Positions 48,991-61,246 of a DNA stretch of 64,000 bases are shown piece by piece. The position numbers and the translations under genes were made by a program. A model generated the notes under the pieces. It saw only the letters and a list, made by a program, of their open reading frames with translations. It was not told the origin of the DNA and did not search any database. Every line of letters starts with the position of its first letter. The stretch's first letter is position 1. This DNA comes from Meloidogyne chitwoodi (lineage: Eukaryota; Nematoda; Chromadorea; Rhabditida; Meloidogynidae): assembly GCA_015183035.1 (NCBI GenBank), contig JACZZP010000003.1, positions 1,488,001-1,552,000 on the forward strand. Direction: 5' to 3'.

Positions 48991-50338
48991 TTATAATTTA
49001 TTTGAACTACTAATTGATTTTGTTCTAATTTTTTTCTCATTTAATTCTTGTAAAATATTTAATCTTTTTTCTATTTCATTAATATCATCATCATCATTAT
49101 TATTATTATTATCTTCTTCTTCTTCTTCTTTTTCATTATTTTTATTAATACTAAAAAAATATTTAAAAATATTTATTTAATTTATTTATTACTTTATTGA
49201 AATAAAAATATTCCTCATTTTAGAATTTAAAAGTTTTTTAAAAATAAAAAGTCCTTTTTCATCTAAAAATTGACAAAAAGTTAATTCTTGTATTTGAATA
49301 GCCTTTTTAAAATATAAATAATAATTAATTATTTTAATTAAATTTATTTACCATTAAATAATCTTCTTTTTTAATTATTTTAATAAATTCTAAAATTAAT
49401 TCAAAATCTTTTTTATTTGCTATACTTGTTCTAAAATAAATATTTTTCCATTGACTTTCATATTGTAATAAATATTGTTGTTGAGAATCAAAATATTTAG
49501 ATGAATTTAGAATTAATAAAATAATTCTTAATTCTAATCCAAAAATTTGAGAATAAATAAAATTTTTACTAAAAAAATAAATAAAATTAAAAAAAAAAAG
49601 AAACTTTAAAATTTTTAAAAATAAATTCCAATTTGTAAAAATTTCAGTCCAAAATCTTTCTCCAAAATTTTTATCGTTTTTTTCTATTAAATCCAACATT
49701 TTGTCTAATAAACAAATATTAGCATTAATATCAGATAATTTAAAAGCTATAAATTAAATATATTTATTTATTTAAAATAAACCTTTATTTAAAAAATTAA
49801 AACTTTTTTCATATTTTTTTAATTTTAAATATTTATTTGCTATTTCTGAATAAATAAAACTAGCAAAAATATTATTATTAATCATTTGTCCAGCAACAAT
49901 TAAATAACATTGTTCCATTAAATCCTCAAATTCATTTTCAACTTTTTTTGAATATTTTAAATTAATTTAATTAAAAAAAATAAAAACCTGTAAAATTCAT
50001 TTGTTTTCTATCAATTGCCATATCAAAATATAAATTTGCTGCATTTATCCAATATTCATTTGACGTTATATAATTACCCAAATTTCCATAAATTAAAGCA
50101 ATTTCCTTATGACAAAGAACTTTTTGTTCATTATTTGCACCATTTTCTCTAAAATTATTTTTTTTTTAATTAATTTTTAAAATAATTATTAAATAAACTC
50201 CATTGAACGAAGTAAAGTTTTAAATTTTTTAATTAAATCTTCCAAATTTGGCTTTTTTAATAATTTTCTTTTTGAAGATAATTGAATTGAATGAAAATGA
50301 TTTGTAAAATTTTGATATTTTGAGATATTTTCATTCAT
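48991..50338 (-). CDS. HAP40 / F8A (40-kDa huntingtin-associated protein)-like
   Basis: HAP40 is a helical TPR-like partner that clamps huntingtin. Seven or so exons. N-terminal part SSKRKLLKKPNLEDLIKKFK then LLRSME..ENGANNEQKVLC and LGNYITSNEYWINAANLYF parallels the HAP40 start (KRFLRKPN, then helical pairs ending EAARLF). Later parts SFIYSEIANKYLKLKKYEKS and LRIILLILNSSKYFDSQQQY also align in layout with HAP40's cell-cycle-like C-terminal helices; EDYLMKAIQIQELTFCQFLD sits where the human protein has its final helices. The acidic Glu/Asp/Asn tail is lineage-specific. Sequence is highly diverged, so I rate this as probable. It lies between MED22 (121 bp upstream) and PIG-X (128 bp downstream). 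Confidence 0.55.
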
Positions 50339-50459
50339 CTTTTTTTTCTTAAAAAACATTTAAAGTAAATAAAAATAAATATATTTTGCTTAAAAACATT
50401 TTTCTAATGTAATAAAAAATCTTTTTTTTAATAATTAATTTAAATAACAAAAAATTTAA

Positions 50460-51892
50460 TTAATATCGAAATAATGAATTTTCTGCCAATTCTTTATCTA
50501 CATCAATAATTATTGCCCCAATTGTACCTCTTAATCTATTAAAACTTTTTATATGTTCTGCTTGTTTCTTCTTAAAATCAGATTCTGCTCTAAAATAAAT
50601 TTAGAAATTAAAAAAATTAAATAAATTACTTACTGATCAATTGATGTACTAATAAAATTAAAATCACGAAGTATTAAAAATTCACGAATATCACTGAAAA
50701 AAATTAGGTACTTGTGAAGAACGGGAGGCCCTTTCTGCGGACTTTTTTTGCGGACTTTCTATTATAAATTTTTTATTATATATTATTTGATTTTTGCTTT
50801 AAGGCAAATAAAAGGAGTACATAAATTTTATTCACACAAATAAGAATCATGATTGACAAATACATTAGAAATATCACGAAAAGCACAGTTGGACCTATTG
50901 GGTGTGTTTTATTACTTCTCCATTTTTGGGCCCATTGCTAGTTGGTCTTGGAGCAAACTTGGACCTATCCGTTGAAATTTATTCTAAATATTTTATTGTT
51001 CATGTAAAGGCAATCAGACCAAAATATATTCTACACATTAAAATTTCACCGAATAGGTCCTAGTTTGCTCGAAGACCAACCAGCCATGGGCCCAAAAATG
51101 GAGAAGTAATAAAACACACCCAATAGGTCCAACTGTGCTTTTGGTGATATTTCTAATGTACTACCAAGCATTGCTGAAGCCCTTCTTTTTTGTAAGATGA
51201 TCTTGTTGTATAATTGTACAAAGTAAAATTTTTAAGAGTTTGAATCATTTTACTAAACAATCGATTAACAATAATGTAAATGACTGGGTCAGAAACATTT
51301 ACACCTTTTTGTTAGTCTATTAACTCCTTTTATTTGCCTTAAAGCAAAAATCAAATAATATAGACTACTAAATTATATAATAGAAAGTCCGCAAAAAAAA
51401 GTCCGCAGAAAGGGCCTCCCGTTCTTCACAAGTACCAAAAATTATTTAAAAACCTGAGAGAATTCTCAGAGTATTTAAATTTCATTTTTATAGTTTTTTA
51501 ATTTTATATTGTTTAAATATATATATGTATAATAATTTAAAAATATTTAATACTTTGTAAGCATTTGAACTTCATCTGTTGCTTTGACCATTAAAGAAGC
51601 ACGGGCCAACATCTCTTCCCTCATAGCATAATAATCACTCAAACGACCAGTACTATTTGCTTTATGAGCAGAATCATCATTTATCTATATTTAATTAATT
51701 ATATTTTTTAATACAAATATCAAAAAAAACCTTAACAACATCAAGAATTTGATTAAAATTATCATTTAATGATTTAATACTAGTTTTTAATCTATTTTTG
51801 TATTCTTGAACTAACAATTTCTTTGTAACAATTATTTTATTAGATTGTTGTTGACTTTTTTTAGCATTAATATTTAATTGTTGGCTCTTCAT
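50460..51892 (-). CDS. mdt-22: Mediator complex subunit 22
   Basis: Head-module subunit of the Mediator complex, nuclear. Exon 1 encodes LVQEYKNRLKTSIKSLNDNF, matching MED22's LLQSYNKRLKDDIKSIMDNF helix. Then INDDSAHKANSTGRLSDYYA, REEMLARASLMVKATDEVQM, and after a long intron DIREFLILRDFNFISTSIDQ, which is the LKQFLILNDFxxxxxAIDQ signature. The last exon has FKKKQAEHIKSFNRLRGTIG and ends AENSLFRY. About 140 residues, as usual for the family. The third intron is inflated by a 730-bp transposable element with another nested inside it. It is 171 bp downstream of RFC3 on the same strand and may be co-transcribed. Confidence 0.9.
50707..51436. mobile_element. Inverted-repeat element, GGTACTT ends, 8-bp duplication (730 bp)
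   Basis: Arms of about 115 bp begin GGTACTTGTGAAGAACGGGA on both sides with very few differences, and end near CTTTAAGGCAAATAAAAGGA. The exact 8-bp flank AAAAATTA is at 50699-50706 and 51437-51444. The GGTACTT terminus is shared with the Merlin remnant at 2966. There is no coding sequence, but a second element (50863-51158) is nested inside. It lies in an intron of MED22, and the high arm identity suggests a recent insertion. Confidence 0.85.
50863..51158. mobile_element. Nested TA-flanked inverted-repeat element (296 bp)
   Basis: Arms of about 115 bp begin CATTAGAAATATCAC and share AAAGCACAGTTGGACCTATT and TTTTATTACTTCTCC. Each end is bordered by TA (50861-50862 and 51159-51160), as for Tc1/mariner MITEs. 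It has inserted into the spacer of the element at 50707, so it is the younger of the two. No coding sequence. Confidence 0.75.
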
Positions 51893-52063
51893 TTAATTAA
51901 CTTTGAAAAAAAGAAAATGTTAATTTAAACCTTCAAATACTATGAGTTTTAAAATTAAAAAACTATAACATTTGTTAAATGTTTTAAAAATAAGATCAAA
52001 ATACATTTATTAAAATAAAATAAAAATTGAAACAAATAATTAAAATAATTTTTTATTTTCTTT

Positions 52064-53437
52064 TTATTGCATTTTTTGAGATCTTTTTTCAAGAATTAAA
52101 CTCATAACAGTCGATACAAATGCTTCCAAATGTATAATATCTTTACTACCTAAACGACTAAAATGTTCATATTCAGCAGCTGTTGAAACAATTGAAGGAA
52201 ATATTAAAGAAGCCTCTCGAATTTTTGACAATTCAAGAATTAAATGCTAAAAATATAAAAAATTAATTTTTTAATTAAAAAAACCGTAAAAATAACTGAA
52301 GAAGGAATACAACGACAAAGTAATTCATAGAAACGATTACGAATATCTAATAAACTTTAAAAAAATAAGAATAAATTTTAATAAATTTATATACCCATTT
52401 TGTGTTGGGGATTGAACAATTAGCTTTGCTATATCGCGAATATAAGCTTCCCATTCTGGTTCAACAGTTGGTTGTTTGTCCAAATTGTTTCCACTATAAA
52501 ATAAAGTCTATTAAATTTTAAAATAAATACAAAATAGACGCAACATAAAATTTAAGGAAAATAAACATTAAAAAAAAATAATTTAAGATAAAATAACAAA
52601 CTTTTGAGATACACTACATTCAAGTAAACAAAGAGCTCTACGTAAATTTCCTTGAGATTTTTCAGCTAACATTTGTAGCCATTCTTGTGACGTTTGAATC
52701 CGCTCACGAGTACAAACAGTCCCTATACACTCTAATAACTAAATTTAAAAAATATTTAAAAGATTTTAAATGAAATAAACTTCTTCATCAGAAGGAGCTG
52801 GAACTCTAATAAACATACAACGACTTCGAAGTGGTTCAATTATTCGACTAGCAGATTCACAACAAAGAATGATTTTACAATTAGCAGCATATTTTTCCAT
52901 GGTACGTCTTAATGAATGTTGAGCCTCTTTCGTAAGATTTTCAGCTTCCAAAAGAACAACAACTTTATGAAAAAAAGAAGTTTAATTAATTATATGATTA
53001 AAAACCTTTATATGCCTTTTGTGATGTTCTATTTAATTGCTGTACTTGTGCCATTTCTTTTATAATCTCTTGTACAATAACTCGATCATAAACACCAACA
53101 TCACTTAAATAAATTCTTTTTAAAAAATATATTTAAAAAATTACCTAGGTGTTAATTCAATATGATAATTGCTATTTACAACAAATATTTGCAATTTCTT
53201 TCCACTTGGGATTGCAAAATGATGTGTTTCAACACGAATATTTTCAACACCACGACCATAAATCTTTTTAAGTAAACATTGAATTCTTGTTCGTTTCCCT
53301 GAACCTGCTGGACCACAAAATAAAAGATGAGAAAAATCGCCAGCATTTACAAGTGCAGATAATTTTTCAGCCTGTTCTTTGTGATATGTAAGTTTTGACA
53401 TTTCACGAGGGCGATATTTGTCAATCCAAAGAGCCAT
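52064..53437 (-). CDS. rfc-3: Replication factor C subunit 3 (clamp loader)
   Basis: AAA+ subunit of the RFC clamp loader that loads PCNA. Begins MALWIDKYRPREMSKLTYHK with YHKEQAEKLSALV, then the P-loop GPAGSGKRT in LLFCGPAGSGKRTRIQCLL. Next NYHIELTPSDVGVYDRVIVQ, a Walker B-like segment VVVLLEAENLTKEAQHSLRR, where the acidic pair of other RFC subunits is replaced as in RFC3, and the SRC motif LRSRCMFIRVPAPSDEE. The last exon has AAEYEHFSRLGSKDIIHLEA. All match RFC3 closely along its length of about 350 residues. It is the first gene of a run RFC3-MED22-HAP40-PIGX on the minus strand; the gap to the next gene upstream is 338 bp. Confidence 0.93.
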
Positions 53438-53775
53438 TTCAAGTATTTTTTAGTTAAATCTGAAAAAAGACGCACAAAAATAAGAAAATCAAATGTTTGA
53501 TTTATTATATTTAACCAGAACGCTTCGGTATGCACAAATTCTCTGTAATTTTTCATACAATACTCTATCATTTCTCCTTCTCTTATTTTTTTATTTTGAA
53601 AAATTGTCGAAAGACCAAAGGGATGGAATGGTCAGGCATAAAAAAGCCCTTTTTCAAGCCTAAACCTTTGGGATTTTAAGTTATCGAGTGAAAATTTTTT
53701 TTTAGTATTTTTTATTATTAAATGCACAATATATACAATAGAGATCATTATTATTTTTCAAAAATATTATTTTCA

Positions 53776-55586
53776 TTATTTTAAATTTTTAATTAAATAA
53801 TTACAAATATTATTAATAATTTCTTCTCTTTGTTTACTACACCACATATTAAATATTCCATGATATGCATCTTTAAATAATAAAATTTTAAAAATAATTT
53901 TTTTACTTTCAAAATGTTTCCATTCAACTTTAACTCCATTAGAATTTAATTTTTTTACATATTGAAAACCTTCATCACGAAGAACATCAATACCTGCTGT
54001 AAAAATAATTGTTGGACAATGATTTTTTAAATTATCTGCTAAAAGAGGACAAATATCTGGATTTTGTAGAAATGGTTCTATTTGTTGATAAAGCTATAAA
54101 AAAGGATAAAAATATTTTTTATAAACACTATTTAATTTTTAAAATATTTTAAAGTAAAAAATACCTGTTTTTCTTCAATTTTTCTATTTATTTTATTTTC
54201 TTTTTTTATTTCAACTTTTTCTTCGTTTATTTTTTCTATTTCATTAACTCCATATTTTAATTTTTTTGTTATTTTCCATTTTATAGGAGAAGAATTACGA
54301 TAATTTTTTCTTTTAATTTTTTGAAAAATATTTTCTTTTTTTATCTTTTTAATATTTAAATTTTTATTTTTTAAAATAAATTCTTTAGGAAGATTTTCTG
54401 AATCAAGAATTGAACATAAATCATCATCATTAAGTAATTTAGGAGATAAATGTTGATTTTTAATCATTAAATGAATATTTTCTTTTGTTGGTTCTATACC
54501 CAAATAAAAAAGATACCTAATAAAAATAAATATAACTATTTATTTTAAATTATACCATCTAGCAAGCATTTTTGGATTTAATAAACCAGTGCCTGAATAA
54601 GTATTATAATAAAGTTGATAAGAAGGAGATTGAAAATCTAACATATGAATAACTGGATAAATAAGTACTTGACACTTTAATATTTAAATTTAATTATTTA
54701 AAAAAATAATTAACTTTTATCATTTCTTTTTTTTCCATTCTTAATGCTCTTTGGCAAAGAACTGCACATTGACAACCACCAGCTGAATCACCCATAAGAA
54801 CTATTTTATTTTTATCAATATCTAACTCTTTGAATCTTTTTTTAATAAATAAATAAATAAATTAATTTTAATTTTTAATAACTTTTTATTATAAATTTCT
54901 TCAATTACTCTTTCACATTCCAACAGTGCTACTGGAAATTTTACTTCAGGAGAAAGAGAATAATCAATGGAAATAATAGTTAATCCTAATTTTTTAATTA
55001 AAAGCAATAAAGCACCATCATAAAATTCTTAAAAATTAATTAATAATAAATTTAAAAAATAATTTACTTGGTCTTCCCATACACCAACCACCTAAAATAG
55101 TATATTAATATTCTAATAAATATTTTTATAAATATTTATTACCTCCATGAATAAAAACAATAATAGCATTATTATTTTTAGCTTTTCCTTGTGGAATATA
55201 AACTAAAAAATAATAATAAAAATTAAGAAAATATTTAAAAACAAACATCGACATTTAATTCCAGCAATTTTTCCAACAGTAATATTACACCAATAAGGTG
55301 CTCTAACTGGGAATAAATAAAATGGAATAGAAGAAAAAATACGAGTAAATTTATTACGCATAATTGGACCAAAAAATAATTCAATTAAATTACCCTTAAA
55401 TTTATTAAAATTTAATTAAAAATTAATTATATTTACTAAATATTCATTAGTAAGACGCATTAATAATTCAACAATTTTAATTTTAAATTTATCTGCAATA
55501 AATGAAGGAAGTGGTTTATGAAGTATAAATAATAAAATAATTAAAATAATAATAATAATTAAATAAATAAAGTTGTTAATAATCAT
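53776..55586 (-). CDS. Arylacetamide deacetylase-like lipase/esterase (HSL family)
   Basis: Alpha/beta-hydrolase of the hormone-sensitive-lipase group, probably an ER type II membrane enzyme. The start MIINNFIYLIIIIILIILLF gives a signal anchor, followed by HKPLPSFIADKFKIK as in AADAC. The oxyanion motif HGGGW is present (IVFIHGGGWCMGRP, across a splice), the nucleophile is in GDSAGG (NKIVLMGDSAGGCQ), the acid in AGIDVLRDEGFQYVKKL, and the catalytic His in FKDAYHGIFNMW, so the triad is complete. An unusual Lys/Asn/Ile-rich insert of about 70 residues (54150-54400, KKIKKENIFQKIKRKNYRNS) lies between body and cap elements and is poorly conserved. I chose the ATG at 55586 because it opens directly into the anchor. 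Confidence 0.85.
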
Positions 55587-56915
55587 ATTATTATTATTAT
55601 TAAAAAACCAAACAAATAAAAGACCAAAAGTTTCCCACAAAGTTTTAAGACGAATCCAAAAAAAAAATAAAATAATTAATTTACTTTATTTATGAAATTA
55701 TAATTTCTTTTAATTTTATTTTTTTAGTTGGTTGTTAATTAAAATGTTGTTATCAAAATTAAACAAAAAATATTATTTAATTGCCTAATACTAGTTTACG
55801 TATTTATAGATAATAAAAATAAAACTCAAAAAAATTAAATACTTAGGCCATTAAATTTATTTTTATTTAAAAAAAAAAAGTAAAAAAGAATTTATTTTTT
55901 AAACTATTAATAAATATTAGATTTACTGAATATAGTAAATAAAAATAAATTTATATTTAATAAAAAAATTAAAATAAATTAAATTACCAAAATATTATCA
56001 CTAAATGATTGTTTTTTTATTTCAGCTCCATTATTAGCTTCAACTCCAGAAGAAAATAAAAATTGAGTAAAAATATCTCCAATAAATTCTCTATATATTT
56101 GATTAGAAGTAGCCAATATATTAGAATAATACATTTTTAATTAATTTATTATTAATAAAAACTACTTAAATTTAAAAGAACTTTTTTTTAATAATAATAA
56201 TAAATATTTAAATAATTTATTGCAATGACAATTATTTAAATTAATAATTTTTTATTTATTAAAAAAAAAGTAGAGTAAAATTATCGTCGAGAAAAGTGAA
56301 TATTTTCAAGTAAATTTGAATTAGCAAGGTCAAAGAATATTTAAATAAAATATTAAATAATTACAAGTATTCCCTTATATTTTAATTGAAAAATGCTGCG
56401 CGAGAGGAAAAGATTGATTTATTTATATTTAAAAAAGCAGACAAATAAATATATTTATATTATTATTTATTTATAAATTTATTATTATTATTTTTTTTTC
56501 GGAGTAAAATTGAAATGACACTCAAACAAAAAAACGAGTTCTTTTTAAATAAAACAAGTCTTAAAAAATAAATAAATATACACAAAATATTATTTTAAAA
56601 TAAAATTTAAAAAATGTTGAAAAAATAAAAGTTTTGTTAAACTTTTATTATTTTTTTAATTTTATAATAAATATTTTTTTAGTATTTTTTTATAAAAAAT
56701 AAAGTATTAATGAAAGAAAAATTATTGCGCATTGTAACAATTTTTGTTTACGTCATAGCTCGACAAATATGTTAAAAATAAGAATTATCGCAATAAAAAC
56801 TTGATTTTTTATTTTTTAAAAATAGGTAAAAATTAATTAATTTATAAATATATTAAAAAAAAACAATTTAATTTTAAATTAAATAAAAATAATAAAAAAT
56901 ATTTATTTGTTTCCA
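55587..56915. other. Intergenic 1.3 kb with one stray exon-like frame
   Basis: At 56134-55988 on the minus strand an ATG opens 49 codons (SNQIYREFIGDIFTQFLFSS) ending at a GT donor. I could not connect it in frame to the esterase, as the frame before WIRLKTLWETF has no clear AG acceptor. It may be an upstream exon of the esterase or of another gene. The rest is AT-rich with no recognised features. The segment 56690-56770 is somewhat less AT-rich. Confidence 0.3.
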
Positions 56916-58379
56916 TCAACGATATATTTTAATTATTTCATTTTTAGTAGCAGGAAGTGAAGTAATTGGACAACAACCATTAATTAATATCTAAAAATAT
57001 AATTAATTTTTACAAATATTAATTTAAAAAAAAATTAACAAATTTGTAAATGCAAGAATAACAAAATATATAACCAGAAATACTTAAAACAGCTTCATCA
57101 TAACGTAATTGTCTACAAATTGGACATTTTCCAGTACGGCAAAGAGTTTGATAATCAAAAGGTAATTTCTTTATTTTTTAAAAAATAAATTTAAAATAAA
57201 TTTAAAAAATTATACATTTATTGGAAATTCATTAAAATTAATTTTATTATCTTCTCTGTTAATAATTTTAGAAAATTGAAGTCCCAATTCATCTTTATAA
57301 TAAATTTCAAGAAATTGAATAAGAAAAAGTGAAAATGAAAGAATTCGACCAATTGTAGATGGTAACCAAAAGAAAAGACGCCAACAACGAGCCAAAAAAC
57401 TAAAAAAATATTTTACATATTAAAAATAAATAAAATTAAAACTTTTTTGTATTATTTCTACCATTGCTTAATTCAATTTTAGAAAAATCATTAGAATTAA
57501 AAATTTCCAAACGTGTGCCAGATAATAAAAAAATCCATGATGGGATTTTAATTAAAGAAAAAGTATAGCCAATTTGAAAAAAAATAATAGCCAAATAATT
57601 AAAAGCTCTCAAATGAGGAAAAACAAGTAAAAGAAAGTAACGCCAACCAAAATTATTTTTTGTTCCAAAAGGCTAAAAATTTATTTAAAATAATATTTTT
57701 AGTTTTTTATAAACAAACAAACATTATTTTTAAGATTTTCATAAAGTTTTGTTATTTTTTCTGCAATATTTGGAAGAATAACCTTTAAAAAAAATAATTT
57801 TAAATATTAAAAAAAATATAAATAAATAAACCAAAGTAATCAAAGAACGAATTTTATGACTTAAAGAGAGAAAAGTATTATTATTATTATTTGAATCTGC
57901 TGGCACTCTTTTCATACCATAAAAATTCTCAGAGAAAGAACCAACTTTAATTTAAAAAATAATTAAAAATTATATATATTAAACTCACAAAATCTTTGCA
58001 AATAATGTGCTTCGAGTAAAGTTTGAAAAAGAATAAAAATTAAATCAAAATGTTTATTCAGAAAATGAAATAATTCTGCTCTGGGAAAGCGATCAGAAAA
58101 TAACTGAAAAATAATAATAATTTTCAATGATTAATATATTATAAATATATAAGTTACAATATTAAAAATAAATAATTATTTTAATATAAAACGTAATTAA
58201 ATTTATATTACTTTAATTGCAGCTAAAATCCCCGGTTTAAGTTGTGTTCTCAAAGAATCTTGAGCCAAATAATCAAATATTGAAGGCAGAGAAGTATCAC
58301 ATTCATTGGATTGTCTATTTGTTGATATTACTGAAATAATTCCATCATTGGAAGAATTATTGGAATCATTAGTAGACAT
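56916..58379 (-). CDS. prx-12: Peroxin-12 (PEX12)
   Basis: RING peroxin in the peroxisomal membrane, part of the PEX2-PEX10-PEX12 ubiquitin ligase that recycles the PEX5 import receptor. The N-terminus has LPSIFDYLAQDSLRTQLKPG, the PEX12 PSIFEVLAQDSL signature, and then EAHYLQRFWFFSENFYGMKR. Membrane segments include FGWRYFLLLVFPHLRAFNY and FSLFLIQFLEIYY. The C-terminal RING is GKCPICRQLRYDEAVLSISG, then YIFCYSCIYKFVNINGCCPI. As in other PEX12 proteins it has fewer zinc ligands than a canonical RING. About 350 residues, normal length. It starts 144 bp after the TUT1-like stop. Confidence 0.92.
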
Positions 58380-58523
58380 TATTTTAAAAATATGTGAATA
58401 AAAAATTTAACAAAAGAAAAAAGTAAAAAATAAAATTTAAAAATTTGTCGTAATTATAAAAATAATTTAAAGAAAATCAACAAACTTTTAATAAAAAATA
58501 TTTACTAAAATTTATTAAAATAA

Positions 58524-61092
58524 TTATTCCATATAAGTATTATTATTTCTTCCATTTTTATAATCTTCTTCTGTGTCAACATCCATTTCCATAAGTTCTT
58601 CATCTTCAAAATTTTTAATTTCATCCATTTTATCACCGTCTAATTTAGATTGTTTAATTTTTATACTTTCTCTTTTTTCTTTGCGCAAATCCTTTAAATT
58701 TTGTAATTGAAATAACTTTTGCATACAATTGGCTTCTTTATTAAATTGTTTAAGCACAGAGATTGCATAACTAAAATAAATTAATGTGTGAAAAAAGTTT
58801 AAAATAGATATTTTCTTTTAAATAAATAATCCTTCAGTCAACCTTAGAGAGAATTTTAAATAAAGATTTAACTATAAAATAAATTAATAATAATAGGAAT
58901 TGTTAATAAATAAAAAAAACAAACGTAAGTTTCCAACGTATTTTTGATAAGCTTGCCTTTCCAATATTAGCTGCCACATTATGTGAAAGTTCTAAAGGAT
59001 CCTGAACATTCACAAGAGAAAAACGCCAACGTTTTTCAATTTGAGATGATTTATTTAAGAAATCTTTTCGAAAATCATTTACATTAATAATTCGGCCTTC
59101 ACGAACCGATAACACTTTATCCGATTTGAGATTTAAGAAGAAAAATGTGAAGAGGTCCTGTAAACAAAAAATAATTTTATTAAATCTAATTGATCATTTC
59201 TCACCTTTAAAAGTAAAGGCAATTGCTCTTTTTCAAGTGTAAATTTAGGAATATTATATTCAAATGCCCATCCATTAATTTCAAGTGAGTTTGGACACAA
59301 AAATTTAAAAATAGGCGGTATTAAACCAATTTTTTGTAAAAATCCAATTGCACATAAGGAAAGTGTATATGAATTCCAATGAGTCTTTGATCCATCTGAA
59401 TCATTTTCAGAAATAAAAAGCTCATTAGAAGATGCCCAAAGTTTTAGAAAAAAGAATAAACGAAAGAGAAGACCTAAATTAATTAAAAACAATTCTTAAA
59501 ATATTATTATGTATGTTTAATATTTTACCTGATGTCTCTGCCTTGATCAGATCACCGATTAAATTTGCTTTGTATTGCCCAAATAAATTTTGCACAGAAA
59601 GCTCACAAGGAATTTTTCCCTGAGATAGACAGAGTGTTAAACGTAAAACAGGAACACGTGCATCTTTCACTGGAACATGTGCAACAATAATTGAACATTT
59701 TTTACGAAGTGGATTAATTAAAGTGTTCAAAATACGAATTTGATCTAAAAAATAATTAATATATAATAATTTAAAATAAATTATGTACTTGTTTTTGTTA
59801 AACTCAAAAATGTTTTTGCATCCAATGGAGCTTTTGACAAGTCCTCAATTGTATGTCCAAAATTATCTAGTTCCAAATCATTCGAAGCTATAGAGGTAGA
59901 TGGAGAAGAACAACCATTTTTATCAACAGAGTCAATAAATTGATAATTTTCAAAAATAAGGTTTAAATCCTGAATTAAATTAATTTAAAAAATTATAAAG
60001 TTAGTACTATAAATGTGGTAAGTATCAAACACCTTATTTCATGATTTAAATATGAAAAAACTTTTAGATTATAAATATATATTTACCAAATCTGAATCAA
60101 CAAAACCAAGACCAGTTGAAGATGAACCAAACAATAAAATACGAAGAGGAGATGAAAAATAATGTTTAAAATGTTGATGTAATTGTTGAGCAAATTCTAA
60201 TCGTTCATTAATCTAAAAAATTTATATAATAAATATTAATTACTGTTTAATTAACCAAAGTATTTGATAAAGAAAATCTCTCAATAAGCGTATTCATTTG
60301 AGCAGAAAATCCACAGGGATAGTCTTTGAGCAATTCAAGCACATTCTCCGAGTTTGTCACAAAATTAGCTTGTTTTATTATTGAATTGCAAAAATCAACT
60401 TTTCTTGGACGAATTCTTACCATACTCTAAAAAAATTTAAATTTAGAGTAAAATTTTAGGTTAAAATAAATTTATGGACAATTTTCCTACAAGTTCATAA
60501 ATATAAAAAATACTTTTCCAATTTTAATTCGTTGCATTGCTCCTAACAGATTTTTAGCTGCCTCTTCTTCCTTAAATTCAACAATTGCATATGTATTTTT
60601 GCCAGATTTATCAACAAGAATCCTGTCAACTTCACCGAATTTATCAAATATTTGATGTAATTGTTCCTCATTTATTTGCTATAATTTTAAAAATTAAAAA
60701 CTAGGTAATAATTAAAAGATTTATTCATGGCAATGTTTCTTGATGAATAATTGATACGAATCTGATATACATTAGGTTCGCGAATCAACCATTTCACCAA
60801 TTTCTTTGTGGTATACTTACACAGTCATTTTCACAAAAAACGAATTCAGATGATTCAAAATTCATTACCATTAACAAAAAACCAAAATATACAAGTATTC
60901 TAGATATTGAATCTTTAAGTATAAAATAACCTCTTTAAAATTATTTAAATGGACAGAACTTCTTGCTAATTTCTCCAATTTAGTCTTTTTATCAAACATT
61001 TGAATATGTTTCTTTCCATTAATATGATCGTTCCAAAAATTTTGACTAAAAACCTGCACATTACAAACATCGCAGAAGAATGTTGTCTCCAT
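58524..61092 (-). CDS. usip-1: TUT1/Star-PAP-like terminal uridylyltransferase (U6 snRNA)
   Basis: Non-canonical nucleotidyltransferase with the TUT1 domain order. Residues 1-40 form a matrin/U1-type C2H2 finger (FFCDVCNVQVFSQNFWNDHI followed by NGKKH). Next is an RRM (EEQLHQIFDKFGEVDRILVD; YAIVEFKEEEAAKNLL), then the catalytic domain with LRILLFGSSSTGLGFVDSDL and DLNLIFENY, giving the GSS...DxD triad. The central region has LRLTLCLSQGKIPCELSVQN with the third carboxylate region, then a PAP-associated segment (SYTLSLCAIGFLQKIGLIPP). The end is acidic (ELMEMDVDTEEDYKNG). Human TUT1 and C. elegans USIP-1 uridylate U6 snRNA; orthology is inferred from architecture. It begins 154 bp after the CMC1 stop. 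Confidence 0.85.
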
Positions 61093-61246
61093 CAAAAATA
61101 TTAAAGTTAGTTTTTAAAAAATTACCAGAACAAATAATGTTTATAATGTACAACACATTAATACAATAATTTCAAAAGATACTTATAATTTTATCTATAT
61201 TTATCAAAAAGCAGATTATAGAAATTATAACATACATAATGTTCTA

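Noticed and set aside
53347..53571. Minus-strand frame spanning the RFC3 start
   Set aside because: It reads another frame through the RFC3 first exon and promoter; RFC3 itself is unambiguous.
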